Source of the DNA: Oscillospiraceae bacterium UBA4632
GTDB taxonomy: Bacteria > Bacillota > Clostridia > Oscillospirales > Oscillospiraceae
DNA length: 5,867 bases
Reading direction: 5' to 3'
Assembly (NCBI GenBank): GCA_002405995.1
Contig: DHMW01000078.1
Coordinates: 1-5,867 of the forward strand
In this document: positions 1 through 5,195 of the stretch, one piece after another
Layout: every line of letters starts with the position of its first letter
Numbering within the stretch: the first letter of the stretch is position 1
Notes under the pieces: generated by a model
The model's database searches: none
Told to the model about the DNA's origin: nothing
The model's input: only the letters and a program-made list of their open reading frames with translations
Translations under genes and position numbers: made by a program

Positions 1-462
1 GCGCTCAGCAACGGCCTGACCGCGTTCCTCACCACCCAGGCCGGCGTCAACTCCGGCTTCATGATCGTCCAGTACGCCGCCGCCTCCATGGTCAGCGAGA
101 ACAAGGTCTACGCGCACCCCGCGTCTGTTGACTCCATCCCCTCCTCCGCCAACCAGGAGGATATCGTCTCCATGGGCACCACCGCCGCCCGCAAGGCCAA
201 GATGATCCTGCAGAACACGCAGGATGTCCTTGCCGACGAGCTGCTGACCGCCTGCCAGGCCATCGACATCCGCCGCCGCCTGAACACCCACGGCCAGGGC
301 ATCACCCCGCTGCACGAGGCCATCTACAAGCATGTGCGCGAGCAGGTCGCGTTCTACGAAGTGGACCGCGAGATCTGGCCCGACATCCGCGCGGTGGAGA
401 AGATGATCCGCTCCGGCGAGCTGCTGGATATCGTCAAGGAGTATATCCCCGACTTTGAGTAA
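1..462 (+). CDS. hutH: Histidine ammonia-lyase, C-terminal part (5' end cut by window)
   Basis: The frame is open from base 1 and stops at TAA 460-462, leaving 153 residues of an enzyme that is usually about 500 long. HutH removes ammonia from L-histidine to give urocanate, the first step of histidine degradation, in the cytosol. The family signature is clear: GVNSGFMIVQ (fragment residues 15-24), SENKVYAHPASVDSIP (32-47) and SANQEDIVSMG (49-59). The Glu in NQED (residue 53, bases 157-159) is where phenylalanine and tyrosine lyases normally carry Gln, which favours histidine as substrate. The residue after NQED is Ile, where well-studied HutH proteins have His. The Ala-Ser-Gly motif that forms the MIO cofactor lies upstream of the window and cannot be checked. 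A hairpin follows the stop directly, so this gene probably ends its transcript. A related aromatic amino-acid lyase is the main alternative. Confidence 0.9.
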   Translation, partial: ALSNGLTAFLTTQAGVNSGFMIVQYAAASMVSENKVYAHPASVDSIPSSANQEDIVSMGTTAARKAKMILQNTQDVLADELLTACQAIDIRRRLNTHGQGITPLHEAIYKHVREQVAFYEVDREIWPDIRAVEKMIRSGELLDIVKEYIPDFE

Positions 463-463
463 G

Positions 464-492
464 TCAAAATTGAGCCGGAGGCTCAATTTTGA
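464..492 (+). terminator. Hairpin terminator just after hutH
   Basis: A perfect 13-bp inverted repeat (TCAAAATTGAGCC at 464-476 with its complement at 480-492) with a 3-nt GGA loop begins two bases after the hutH stop. The outer stem is A-rich on the left and T-rich on the right, so it could act on both strands. There is no free T-run after the stem, so termination strength is uncertain. Confidence 0.65.
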
Positions 493-501
493 AAGGGGTT
501 G

Positions 502-546
502 CAGGCTGCTGCGGCGCACTCACTGCGCTCGCACGCTTGCAGCCTG
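502..546. repeat. Long two-part inverted repeat
   Basis: The outer arms CAGGCTGC (502-509) and GCAGCCTG (539-546) pair perfectly. Inside them TGCG plus GCGCA (510-518) pairs with TGCGC and CGCA (524-528, 530-533) around a CTCAC loop, with one bulged base at 529. The two stems are separated by a five-base bulge on the right side (534-538). There is no T-run, so this looks like a structural intergenic repeat rather than a terminator. Confidence 0.6.
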
Positions 547-552
547 AGAAGT

Positions 553-585
553 GTTTTTTCTGACGCGCATGTCGTCAGGAAAAAC
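553..585. terminator. A/T-flanked hairpin, possible bidirectional terminator
   Basis: GTTTTTTCTGACG (553-565) pairs with CGTCAGGAAAAAC (573-585) over 13 positions, with one G-U pair and a 7-base loop. The T-run lies on the left arm and the A-run on the right, so a T-rich tail follows the stem only for minus-strand transcripts. The role as a terminator is inferred; it may simply be part of the hairpin array. Confidence 0.4.
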
Positions 586-598
586 GGATATCAAGATC

Positions 599-692
599 AT
601 TCACGCCGTGCGCAGCGTGAATAGGGCGCGAGTCGTCCTTCGGGACGGATTAAATTTGTTTACGCCGTGCGCGGCGCAAATGAGGTGCGTCC
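599..692. repeat. Two degenerate tandem units, each with a hairpin
   Basis: TCACGCCGTGCGCAGCG (601-617) recurs as TTACGCCGTGCGCGGCG (660-676), 15 of 17 bases the same, and the similarity continues into the following bases (GGGCGCGAGTCGTCC against GAGGTGCGTCC). Each unit is centred on a hairpin: ATTCACGC/GCGTGAAT (599-606/615-622) in the first, and ATTTG/CAAAT (654-658/677-681) with an inner CGCCG/CGGCG stem in the second. A 5-bp stem with a TTCG loop (634-647) sits between them. Function is unknown. Confidence 0.55.
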
Positions 693-755
693 TAAAATGG
701 TCATTGATACCGATTTGGGGACAATCATGCTGAAAGATCTGCGCTTTGACACGAA

Positions 756-784
756 TTGACAGAATGAAAAAGAAGGTGTAGAGT
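756..784 (+). promoter_or_regulatory. Probable sigma-A promoter for the racemase gene
   Basis: A perfect -35 box TTGACA (756-761) is followed, after a 17-base spacer, by TAGAGT (779-784), which matches the -10 consensus at four of six positions. The expected start of transcription is near 791, giving a leader of about 36 bases before the ATG at 827. The promoter overlaps the hairpin at 767-811, whose left arm lies in the spacer and -10 region. Confidence 0.55.
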
Positions 785-811
785 TATTTTTGGCTTTACA
801 CCTTCTTTTTT
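767..811 (+). terminator. Terminator-like hairpin overlapping the racemase promoter
   Basis: AAAAAGAAGGTGTA (767-780) pairs perfectly over 14 bp with TACACCTTCTTTTT (797-810), around a 16-base loop, and the right arm ends in a six-T run (806-811). It lies just before the ribosome binding site AGGAGGA (813-819). Transcripts from upstream would form the hairpin; transcripts started near 791 would carry only its right arm. It could thus block read-through from hutH while allowing the local promoter to work. Confidence 0.55.
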
Positions 812-826
812 CAGGAGGAATGCGAT

Positions 827-1609
827 ATGAAACTGAACATCCTGCGCGCAGACCCGGCGGGAAACATCACGGTGTTCGTGCTTGACCCCGTCGAGAAGGC
901 GCAGCGCGCGGCGCTGGCCGCGCAGATCATGGCGATCCCCGCGCTCGGAGCCGAGCAGGTCGGCTATGCCTGCCCGCCGGAGGAGGATGTGGACGGCCAT
1001 ATGGAGATGATGGGCGGGGAGTTCTGCGGCAACGCGACGCGCGCCTACGGTATGCTGGTCGCACGGCAGAAGGGCGGCCTTTCCTCGGTCAGGCTGCGGG
1101 TGAGCGGCTGCGGCCATGTCGTCACCGCGCAGGTGGACTGCGCAAAGGGGACGGCCAGCGCCGAGATGCCCTGTCCGCGCAGCGTGACGCGCGCGAGCGT
1201 CCTCGGGCATGAGGGCACGCTTGTCGATCTCGGCGGCATTGCGCATTTTGTCGTTGAGGGCGTGGCGCCGGACGAAGGGTTTTTCCGCGCGGCGGAGCCG
1301 GTGTTTGCCGGTATTCCGGATATGGACGCCTGCGGCGTCATCTTTCTTGACGGCGAGTCGCACCGCATGACGCCGCTCGTGAAGGTCATCGGCACTGGCA
1401 GCCTTGTCTGGGAGGGCAGCTGCGGCAGCGGCAGCGTCGCCTGCGCGGTCGCGCAGAGCGGGACGCTGCAGAACGGAGGCTTTGCCTGCGACTATATTCA
1501 GCCTGCCGGTACGGTGCGCGCCAGTGTCGAGCGGCGGAACGGCGCGGTCGCCGCCGCGCGTATCGGCGGACCCGTCATACTGGGCGAGGTGCAGTGCATC
1601 GAGCTGTAA
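827..1609 (+). CDS. CntK-like amino-acid racemase, probably histidine racemase (DapF fold)
   Basis: This 260-residue protein belongs to the cofactor-independent two-cysteine racemases related to diaminopimelate epimerase. One cysteine takes the alpha proton and the other returns one from the opposite face. Both are visible: Cys67 in GGEFCGNATRAYG (bases 1025-1027) and Cys199 in VWEGSCGSGSVACA (bases 1421-1423). Several other segments resemble the staphylococcal histidine racemase CntK rather than DapF, as I remember that sequence: DPAGNITVFV (9-18), EQVGY (43-47), RLRVSGC (89-95), AEMP (112-115) and IQPAGT. DapF typically has ACGTG at the second cysteine; here it is SCGSG. With hutH upstream, D/L-histidine interconversion is the best guess for the reaction. 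The start is fixed by AGGAGGA at 813-819. The gene appears to be transcribed alone, with a promoter at 756-784 and a terminator at 1693-1726. No opine synthase is in view, so a metallophore role is not supported here. A racemase for another amino acid remains possible. Confidence 0.8.
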   Translation: MKLNILRADPAGNITVFVLDPVEKAQRAALAAQIMAIPALGAEQVGYACPPEEDVDGHMEMMGGEFCGNATRAYGMLVARQKGGLSSVRLRVSGCGHVVTAQVDCAKGTASAEMPCPRSVTRASVLGHEGTLVDLGGIAHFVVEGVAPDEGFFRAAEPVFAGIPDMDACGVIFLDGESHRMTPLVKVIGTGSLVWEGSCGSGSVACAVAQSGTLQNGGFACDYIQPAGTVRASVERRNGAVAAARIGGPVILGEVQCIEL

Positions 1610-1655
1610 AAATGACGGAAGAGCCCCTTGTGTCCGTCGTTTGCGGACGGTGCCC

Positions 1656-1674
1656 CGGCGCGCTGTCCGCGCCG
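1656..1674. repeat. GC-rich hairpin after the racemase gene
   Basis: CGGCGCG (1656-1662) pairs perfectly with CGCGCCG (1668-1674) around a CTGTC loop. A smaller 5-bp hairpin (GTCCG/CGGAC, 1632-1648) lies just before it. Neither has a T-run. They lie in the 3' untranslated region ahead of the main terminator and may protect the transcript end. Confidence 0.4.
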
Positions 1675-1692
1675 CACTTTCCTTTCAAAAGG

Positions 1693-1726
1693 AGGAAAAG
1701 GCAGCGCTGATGCGCTGCCTTTTCCT
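1693..1726 (+). terminator. Intrinsic terminator of the racemase gene
   Basis: AGGAAAAGGCAGCGC (1693-1707) pairs perfectly over 15 bp with GCGCTGCCTTTTCCT (1712-1726), leaving a TGAT loop. The T-run is inside the right arm and matched by an A-run on the left, so it could work in both directions. It separates the racemase gene from the fhs promoter. Confidence 0.65.
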
Positions 1727-1797
1727 GTTACGCAAGCGCAAGGCACGCAACGCTTAAAAAAATTAGGCGCAGGAGAAAAAGTGGATCGCGAAAGTGG

Positions 1798-1826
1798 TTT
1801 ACCTTTTTCCTGCATTGCGTTATAAT
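1798..1826 (+). promoter_or_regulatory. Sigma-A promoter for fhs-fchA
   Basis: A perfect -10 box TATAAT (1821-1826) lies 17 bases downstream of TTTACC (1798-1803), a four-of-six match to the -35 consensus. Transcription should start near 1833, giving a leader of about 60 bases. An imperfect inverted repeat (GCAGG-AG-AAAAAG at 1769-1781 with CTTTTTCCTGC at 1803-1813) and a direct repeat AAAGTGG (1778-1784, 1791-1797) overlap or flank the -35 box and may be a regulator site. Confidence 0.7.
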
Positions 1827-1846
1827 GCCCTTGCCAGTAAAAAAGA

Positions 1847-1863
1847 GGGCGCGCCGCGCGCCC
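1847..1863 (+). promoter_or_regulatory. GC hairpin in the fhs leader
   Basis: GGGCGCG (1847-1853) pairs perfectly with CGCGCCC (1857-1863) around a CCG loop, in the predicted 5' untranslated region and 16 bases before the ribosome binding site. It has no T-run and leaves the AGGAGGA free, so it more likely stabilises the transcript than blocks translation. The leader is too short for a folate riboswitch. Confidence 0.4.
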
Positions 1864-1893
1864 GCAAGATAGAGAAAACAGGAGGAATTGACC

Positions 1894-3555
1894 ATGACCG
1901 ATATTGAGATCGCCCAGGCGCATGAAATGAAAAAGATCACGGAGATCGCGGCGAACGCCGGGATCGACGAAAAACACCTTGAGCTTTACGGCAAGTACAA
2001 GGCAAAGCTCGATCTCAGCGAGATCCGCAAGCTGCCCCGCAAGGCAAAGCTGATCCTCGTCACCGCCATCAGCCCCACCCCCGCGGGCGAGGGCAAGACC
2101 ACGACCTCCGTCGGTCTTGCCGACGCGCTCAACCGGATCGGCAAGAAGGCGATGGTCTGCCTGCGCGAGCCCTCTCTCGGTCCTGTGTTCGGCGTCAAGG
2201 GCGGCGCGGCCGGCGGCGGCTATGCCCAGGTCGTCCCCATGGAGGATATCAACCTGCACTTCACCGGCGATTTCCACGCCATCGGCGCGGCAAACAACCT
2301 GCTCGCCGCCATGCTCGACAACCACATCCAGCAGGGCAACGCCCTGAACATCGACCCGCGCAGGATCGTGTGGAAGCGCGCCGTTGATATGAACGACCGC
2401 CAGCTGCGCCATATCATCGACGGCCTGGGCGGCAAGGCCAGCGGCGTGCCCCGCGAGGACGGCTTTGAGATCACCGTCGCCAGCGAGGTCATGGCGGTGC
2501 TGTGCCTCTCCACCAGCCTGACCGACCTCAAGGAGCGCCTCGGCAGGATGGTCATCGCCTACACCTACGACGACAAGCCCGTCACTGCGCACGATATCAA
2601 GGCCGAGGGCGCCATGGCGGCGCTCCTGAAGGACGCCGTCAAGCCCAACCTGGTGCAGACGCTTGAGGGCACCCCTGCCTTCATCCACGGCGGCCCGTTC
2701 GCCAACATCGCCCACGGCTGCAACTCCCTTATGGCAACCGAGACTGCGCTGCGCCTGAGCGACTACACCGTCACGGAGGCCGGCTTCGCCGCCGACCTCG
2801 GCGCCGAGAAGTTCCTCGACATCAAGTGCCGCGCCGCGGGCTTCCGCCCCGACGCCGTCGTCATCGTCGCGACCGTCCGCGCGCTCAAGTATCACGGCGG
2901 CGTGCCAAAGACCGAGCTGAACCACGAGAACCTCGAGGCGCTCGAAAAGGGCCTGCCCAACCTTCTCCAGCACGTTGACAACGTGAAGAACGTCTACGGC
3001 CTGCCCTGCGTCGTCGCCGTCAACGCCTTCCCGACCGACACCAAGGCCGAGCTTGACCTCGTGGAGGAGAAGTGCCGGGAGCTGGGCGTCAACGTCCGGT
3101 TGAGCGAAGTGTGGGCCAAGGGCGGCGAAGGCGGCAAGGCGCTTGCCGAAGAGGTCGTCCGCCTGTGCGGCGAGCCGAACCACTTCCAGTTCGTTTACGA
3201 CGTCAACGACAGCATCGAGGACAAGCTGAACGCCATCGCCACCAAGGTCTATCACGCCGACGGTGTGGTCATCGCCGCTTCTGCCAAGAAGCAGCTGAAG
3301 CAGCTCACCGAGCTTGGCTTCGACAAGCTGCCTATCTGCATGGCCAAGACGCAGTTCTCCTTCTCCGACGATGCGAGCAAGCTGGGCGCGCCGCGCGGCT
3401 TCAGGATCACCGTGCGCGACCTGAAGGTCAACGCGGGTGCGGGCTTCCTCGTTGCCAAGACCGGCGACATTATGACCATGCCGGGGCTTCCCAAGGTCCC
3501 GTCCGCCGAGAAGATCGACGTGGACGAGAACGGAAGGATCACGGGCCTGTTCTGA
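1894..3555 (+). CDS. fhs: Formate-tetrahydrofolate ligase
   Basis: Fhs interconverts formate, THF and ATP with 10-formyl-THF, ADP and phosphate in the cytosol. In histidine or purine fermenters it can run in reverse and yield ATP. The protein is 553 residues, about the usual family length of 555-560, and looks intact. The nucleotide-binding loop is TPAGEGKTTT (62-71), the first family signature is GVKGGAAGGGY (100-110) and the second is VATVRALKYHGG (325-336). I chose ATG 1894 because AGGAGGA (1880-1886) is well placed for it; the in-frame TTG at 1888 is too close to that site. The gene has its own promoter at 1798-1826 and is followed 80 bases later by fchA, so the two probably share a transcript. 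Near hutH, it would dispose of the one-carbon unit from histidine. Confidence 0.97.
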   Translation: MTDIEIAQAHEMKKITEIAANAGIDEKHLELYGKYKAKLDLSEIRKLPRKAKLILVTAISPTPAGEGKTTTSVGLADALNRIGKKAMVCLREPSLGPVFGVKGGAAGGGYAQVVPMEDINLHFTGDFHAIGAANNLLAAMLDNHIQQGNALNIDPRRIVWKRAVDMNDRQLRHIIDGLGGKASGVPREDGFEITVASEVMAVLCLSTSLTDLKERLGRMVIAYTYDDKPVTAHDIKAEGAMAALLKDAVKPNLVQTLEGTPAFIHGGPFANIAHGCNSLMATETALRLSDYTVTEAGFAADLGAEKFLDIKCRAAGFRPDAVVIVATVRALKYHGGVPKTELNHENLEALEKGLPNLLQHVDNVKNVYGLPCVVAVNAFPTDTKAELDLVEEKCRELGVNVRLSEVWAKGGEGGKALAEEVVRLCGEPNHFQFVYDVNDSIEDKLNAIATKVYHADGVVIAASAKKQLKQLTELGFDKLPICMAKTQFSFSDDASKLGAPRGFRITVRDLKVNAGAGFLVAKTGDIMTMPGLPKVPSAEKIDVDENGRITGLF

Positions 3556-3565
3556 TTGCATGACC

Positions 3566-3602
3566 TCAGGAACGGGCGGAGCATATCTCCGCCTGTTCCT
3601 GA
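3566..3602 (+). other. Hairpin between fhs and fchA
   Basis: TCAGGAACGGGCGGA (3566-3580) pairs with TCCGCCTGTTCCTGA (3588-3602) over 15 positions with one G-U pair, around a 7-base loop. No T-run follows directly, so full termination is unlikely. It may protect the fhs message end or reduce read-through into fchA. Confidence 0.55.
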
Positions 3603-3635
3603 TGGACCTTTGATTTTACACCCAGGGAGGGCACT

Positions 3636-4271
3636 ATGAAGATCGCAGATATGAAGGTCACGGAGCTGATCAATGAGATCGGCTCGGATTCCCCTGCGCC
3701 GGGCGGCGGCGCGGTCGCCGGCCTTGCCGGCGGCATCGGCGTAGCGCTGACGATGATGGTCAACGGCCTGACGCTGAGCAAGAAGGGCTTTGAGAATGAC
3801 CGCGAGCGCATTCTGGACGCCATCGCCAAGGGCAACGAGCTCAAAGAGCGCTTCATCGATGTGATGAACCGCGACAGCGAGGTTTTTGACGTGCTGATCG
3901 ATTCTCTCGCGCTGCCGAAGGACAGCGACGCGCACAAGGCGATCCGCCGCGGCGCGGTGCAGGCAAGCTTCCGCAACTGCACGGAGGTGCCGCTTGCGAT
4001 GATGGAGGTCTGCCTTGAGTCCATCGACCTGCTGGCGGGCCTTGTCGGCACGACGAACCCGAACGTGGTGAGCGATCTGGGTATCGCGGCGCTGACGCTC
4101 AAGACCTCGATGCAGAGCGCATGGCTGAACGTGCTGATCAACCTCTCGTCCCTCAAGGATAAGGCGTATGCCGACGAGTGCTGCAAGAAGGGCGAGGCGA
4201 TGCTCGCCCACGCCATCCCCCTTGCGGAGGAAAGCTACGAAAAGGCGCTCAGGCTGATCACCGAAAAGTGA
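3636..4271 (+). CDS. fchA: Formimino-THF cyclodeaminase / methenyl-THF cyclohydrolase family protein
   Basis: This 211-residue, mostly helical protein matches the stand-alone form of the cyclodeaminase domain of formiminotransferase-cyclodeaminase. That enzyme converts 5-formimino-THF to 5,10-methenyl-THF with release of ammonia. Some relatives are described as methenyl-THF cyclohydrolases (FchA), and sequence alone does not separate the two. The N-terminal SDSPAPGGGAVAGLAGGIG (17-35) is the family hallmark, and GTTNPNVVSDLG with the following helix is typical of the C-terminal half. Length is normal. GGGAGG at 3625-3630, five bases before ATG 3636, supports the start. It lies 80 bases after fhs and is followed by a strong terminator at 4291-4341. 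With hutH nearby, the cyclodeaminase role in histidine breakdown is likely. No formiminotransferase is in view. Confidence 0.9.
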   Translation: MKIADMKVTELINEIGSDSPAPGGGAVAGLAGGIGVALTMMVNGLTLSKKGFENDRERILDAIAKGNELKERFIDVMNRDSEVFDVLIDSLALPKDSDAHKAIRRGAVQASFRNCTEVPLAMMEVCLESIDLLAGLVGTTNPNVVSDLGIAALTLKTSMQSAWLNVLINLSSLKDKAYADECCKKGEAMLAHAIPLAEESYEKALRLITEK

Positions 4272-4290
4272 GCCTTCGGCGGGTATTTCT

Positions 4291-4341
4291 GCGCCGTCCG
4301 CCGTGCTTTCAACAGGCACTGCGGGCGGCGCGGAGTTTTTT
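4291..4341 (+). terminator. Intrinsic terminator of fhs-fchA
   Basis: GCGCCGTCCGCCGTGC (4291-4306) pairs with GCACTGCGGGCGGCGC (4316-4331), with one G-U pair and one mismatch, around a 9-base loop. A six-T run follows at 4336-4341. Extra pairing extends the stem by about three bases on each side. It begins 20 bases after the fchA stop and is the clearest classical terminator in the plus-strand genes. Confidence 0.85.
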
Positions 4342-4342
4342 C

Positions 4343-4354
4343 TGCAAATTTGCA
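4343..4354. promoter_or_regulatory. 12-bp palindrome upstream of the CofE-like gene
   Basis: TGCAAATTTGCA is a perfect palindrome centred about 48 bases before the expected transcription start. Its position fits an operator or activator site for the promoter at 4382-4390. It is short and AT-rich, so chance cannot be excluded. Confidence 0.3.
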
Positions 4355-4381
4355 ATTTACAGTAGCTTTTTGCGCATTTTG

Positions 4382-4390
4382 TGGTACAAT
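4382..4390 (+). promoter_or_regulatory. Extended -10 promoter for the CofE-like gene
   Basis: TGGTACAAT combines the TGn extension (4382-4384) with a five-of-six -10 box TACAAT (4385-4390). The -35 region at the normal distance (GTAGCT, 4362-4367) is poor, as is common for extended -10 promoters. A start near 4397 would give a leader of about 30 bases. Confidence 0.6.
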
Positions 4391-4427
4391 ACCAACGTAA
4401 AAAATCTGCACGAAAGAGGCAATTTCC

Positions 4428-5129
4428 ATGGACTTTGTTGCAAACGGCTCCAAGAACGTTGAGATCGAGACCTCCACCGGCGTTTACCTGCGCCACGCCA
4501 TCCAGACGCACTTTGTCGAGATCGGCGAGGATTACATCGAGCTGGTCAACCGATACGTCAAGCCCCTCTACGAAGAGGGCGACCTTCTGAGCATCAGCGA
4601 GAAGATCATCGCCCTGTGCCAGAAGCGCGTGGTCTACCGCAAGGATATGAAGATCTCCTGGCTGGCGAAATTCCTCAGCCGCTTCGCCATCCAGCACAAC
4701 AGCGCAGGCATCGGCGTGGGCGAGGTCTGCAAAATGCAGTTTGCCATCGACATCTGCGGTCCGTGGAAGGTCCTTTGGGCGGCGATCTGCGCGGGCTTCG
4801 GCAAGCTCGTGGGCAAGCACGGCGTGTTTTACGATATGGTCGGCATGGAGGTCACGGGGCTTGACGGCTTTTACCCCGACGTGTTTCCCGTTTACGGCGA
4901 CTACGGCATCCGCATCCCGGAAAATCCTTCCGGCGTGTGCGACGAGATCTACGAAAAGACCGGCGTGCGCGCGATGATCGTGGACGCGAACGATTTTACG
5001 CGCGACATTCTGGGCAAAGCCGGCTGTATCGATCTTACGGACGAGCAGCTGTGCGAGATCATCCGCGATAATCCGGCGGGACAGGACGACCAGTGCACGC
5101 CGTTTATCCTGATCCGCAAAAAGAGCTGA
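4428..5129 (+). CDS. CofE-like protein (F420-0:gamma-glutamyl ligase family)
   Basis: This 233-residue protein resembles the CofE family, enzymes that use GTP to add glutamate through a gamma link to coenzyme F420-0. The match is seen in GDLLSISEKIIALCQKRVV (51-69, the usual 'permits use of a ligand, begins with GD' segment), NSAGIGVGEV (91-100), IVDANDFTRDILG (184-196, equivalent to the family's D-x-F-G-R-P segment but altered) and the DQCTPFILIR end (221-230). Some motifs are clearly diverged, so the substrate is not certain, and this type of bacterium is not known to need F420. CofE relatives have been linked to folate glutamylation in some bacteria, and the gene follows fhs and fchA, so a folate-related ligase is a reasonable hypothesis. 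The start is supported by AAAGAGG (4413-4419) eight bases before the ATG. The gene has its own promoter and is separated from fchA by a terminator. It is cytosolic, with no signal peptide. Confidence 0.65.
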   Translation: MDFVANGSKNVEIETSTGVYLRHAIQTHFVEIGEDYIELVNRYVKPLYEEGDLLSISEKIIALCQKRVVYRKDMKISWLAKFLSRFAIQHNSAGIGVGEVCKMQFAIDICGPWKVLWAAICAGFGKLVGKHGVFYDMVGMEVTGLDGFYPDVFPVYGDYGIRIPENPSGVCDEIYEKTGVRAMIVDANDFTRDILGKAGCIDLTDEQLCEIIRDNPAGQDDQCTPFILIRKKS

Positions 5130-5145
5130 GCGCCGCAGACGTATG

Positions 5146-5180
5146 AAAAAAGGGGAGCTGTCCCGTTGGGACAGCTCCCC
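5146..5180 (-). terminator. Intrinsic terminator for the thiolase gene (minus strand)
   Basis: GGGGAGCTGTCCC (5152-5164) pairs perfectly over 13 bp with GGGACAGCTCCCC (5168-5180) around a GTT loop. The six-A run at 5146-5151 becomes a T-run after the stem when read on the minus strand. It is 70 bases beyond the thiolase stop and only 17 bases from the stop of the CofE-like gene. Confidence 0.85.
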
Positions 5181-5195
5181 TCCCGCGCAAAAGGG

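Larger units (their letters stand above)
463..826. other. Gene-free intergenic region with a hairpin array
   Basis: This 364-base gap holds no convincing gene. It contains a chain of inverted repeats at 464-492, 502-546, 553-585, 599-622, 634-647 and 654-681, then a promoter and another hairpin at 756-811. A short open frame from 625 to the stop at 757-759 encodes 44 residues ending in the protein-like string MVIDTDLGTIMLKDLRFDTN. It has no clear ribosome binding site and overlaps the repeats, so it may be chance or a decayed gene end. Confidence 0.7.

Noticed and set aside
499..692. CRISPR array or mobile element in the hairpin region
   Set aside because: Repeats are unequal, only two units are alike, spacing is irregular, and there is no transposase or cas gene in the window.
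551..733. 60-codon plus-strand frame in the gap after hutH
   Set aside because: It starts with GTG inside a hairpin, lacks a ribosome binding site and is made almost entirely of inverted-repeat DNA.
827..1609. Annotation as lysine-pathway diaminopimelate epimerase (DapF)
   Set aside because: The second active-site motif and several other segments fit CntK better, and no lysine genes are nearby; the fold is shared, so the point is one of substrate only.
1404..1757. 117-codon plus-strand frame overlapping the racemase 3' end
   Set aside because: It overlaps the racemase in another frame, is rich in Ala, Arg and Ser as expected for a GC shadow, and runs through the terminator.
1888..1893. TTG start for fhs two codons upstream
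   Set aside because: It is only one base after the AGGAGGA site; the ATG at 1894 has proper spacing.
1833..1893. Folate riboswitch in the fhs leader
   Set aside because: The leader is about 60 bases with a single simple GC hairpin; the size and pairing of known THF riboswitches are not seen.
1498..3561. Long minus-strand open frame of 687 codons opposite fhs
   Set aside because: It lies antisense to the well-supported fhs gene, crosses terminator and promoter sequences, and its composition (runs of D, V, A, H, G) is what the reverse of GC-rich codons gives. No family motif was seen.
3252..4820. Minus-strand open frame of 522 codons opposite fhs, fchA and the CofE-like gene
   Set aside because: It runs antisense through three better-supported genes and two intergenic gaps, including a terminator, with no recognisable domain.
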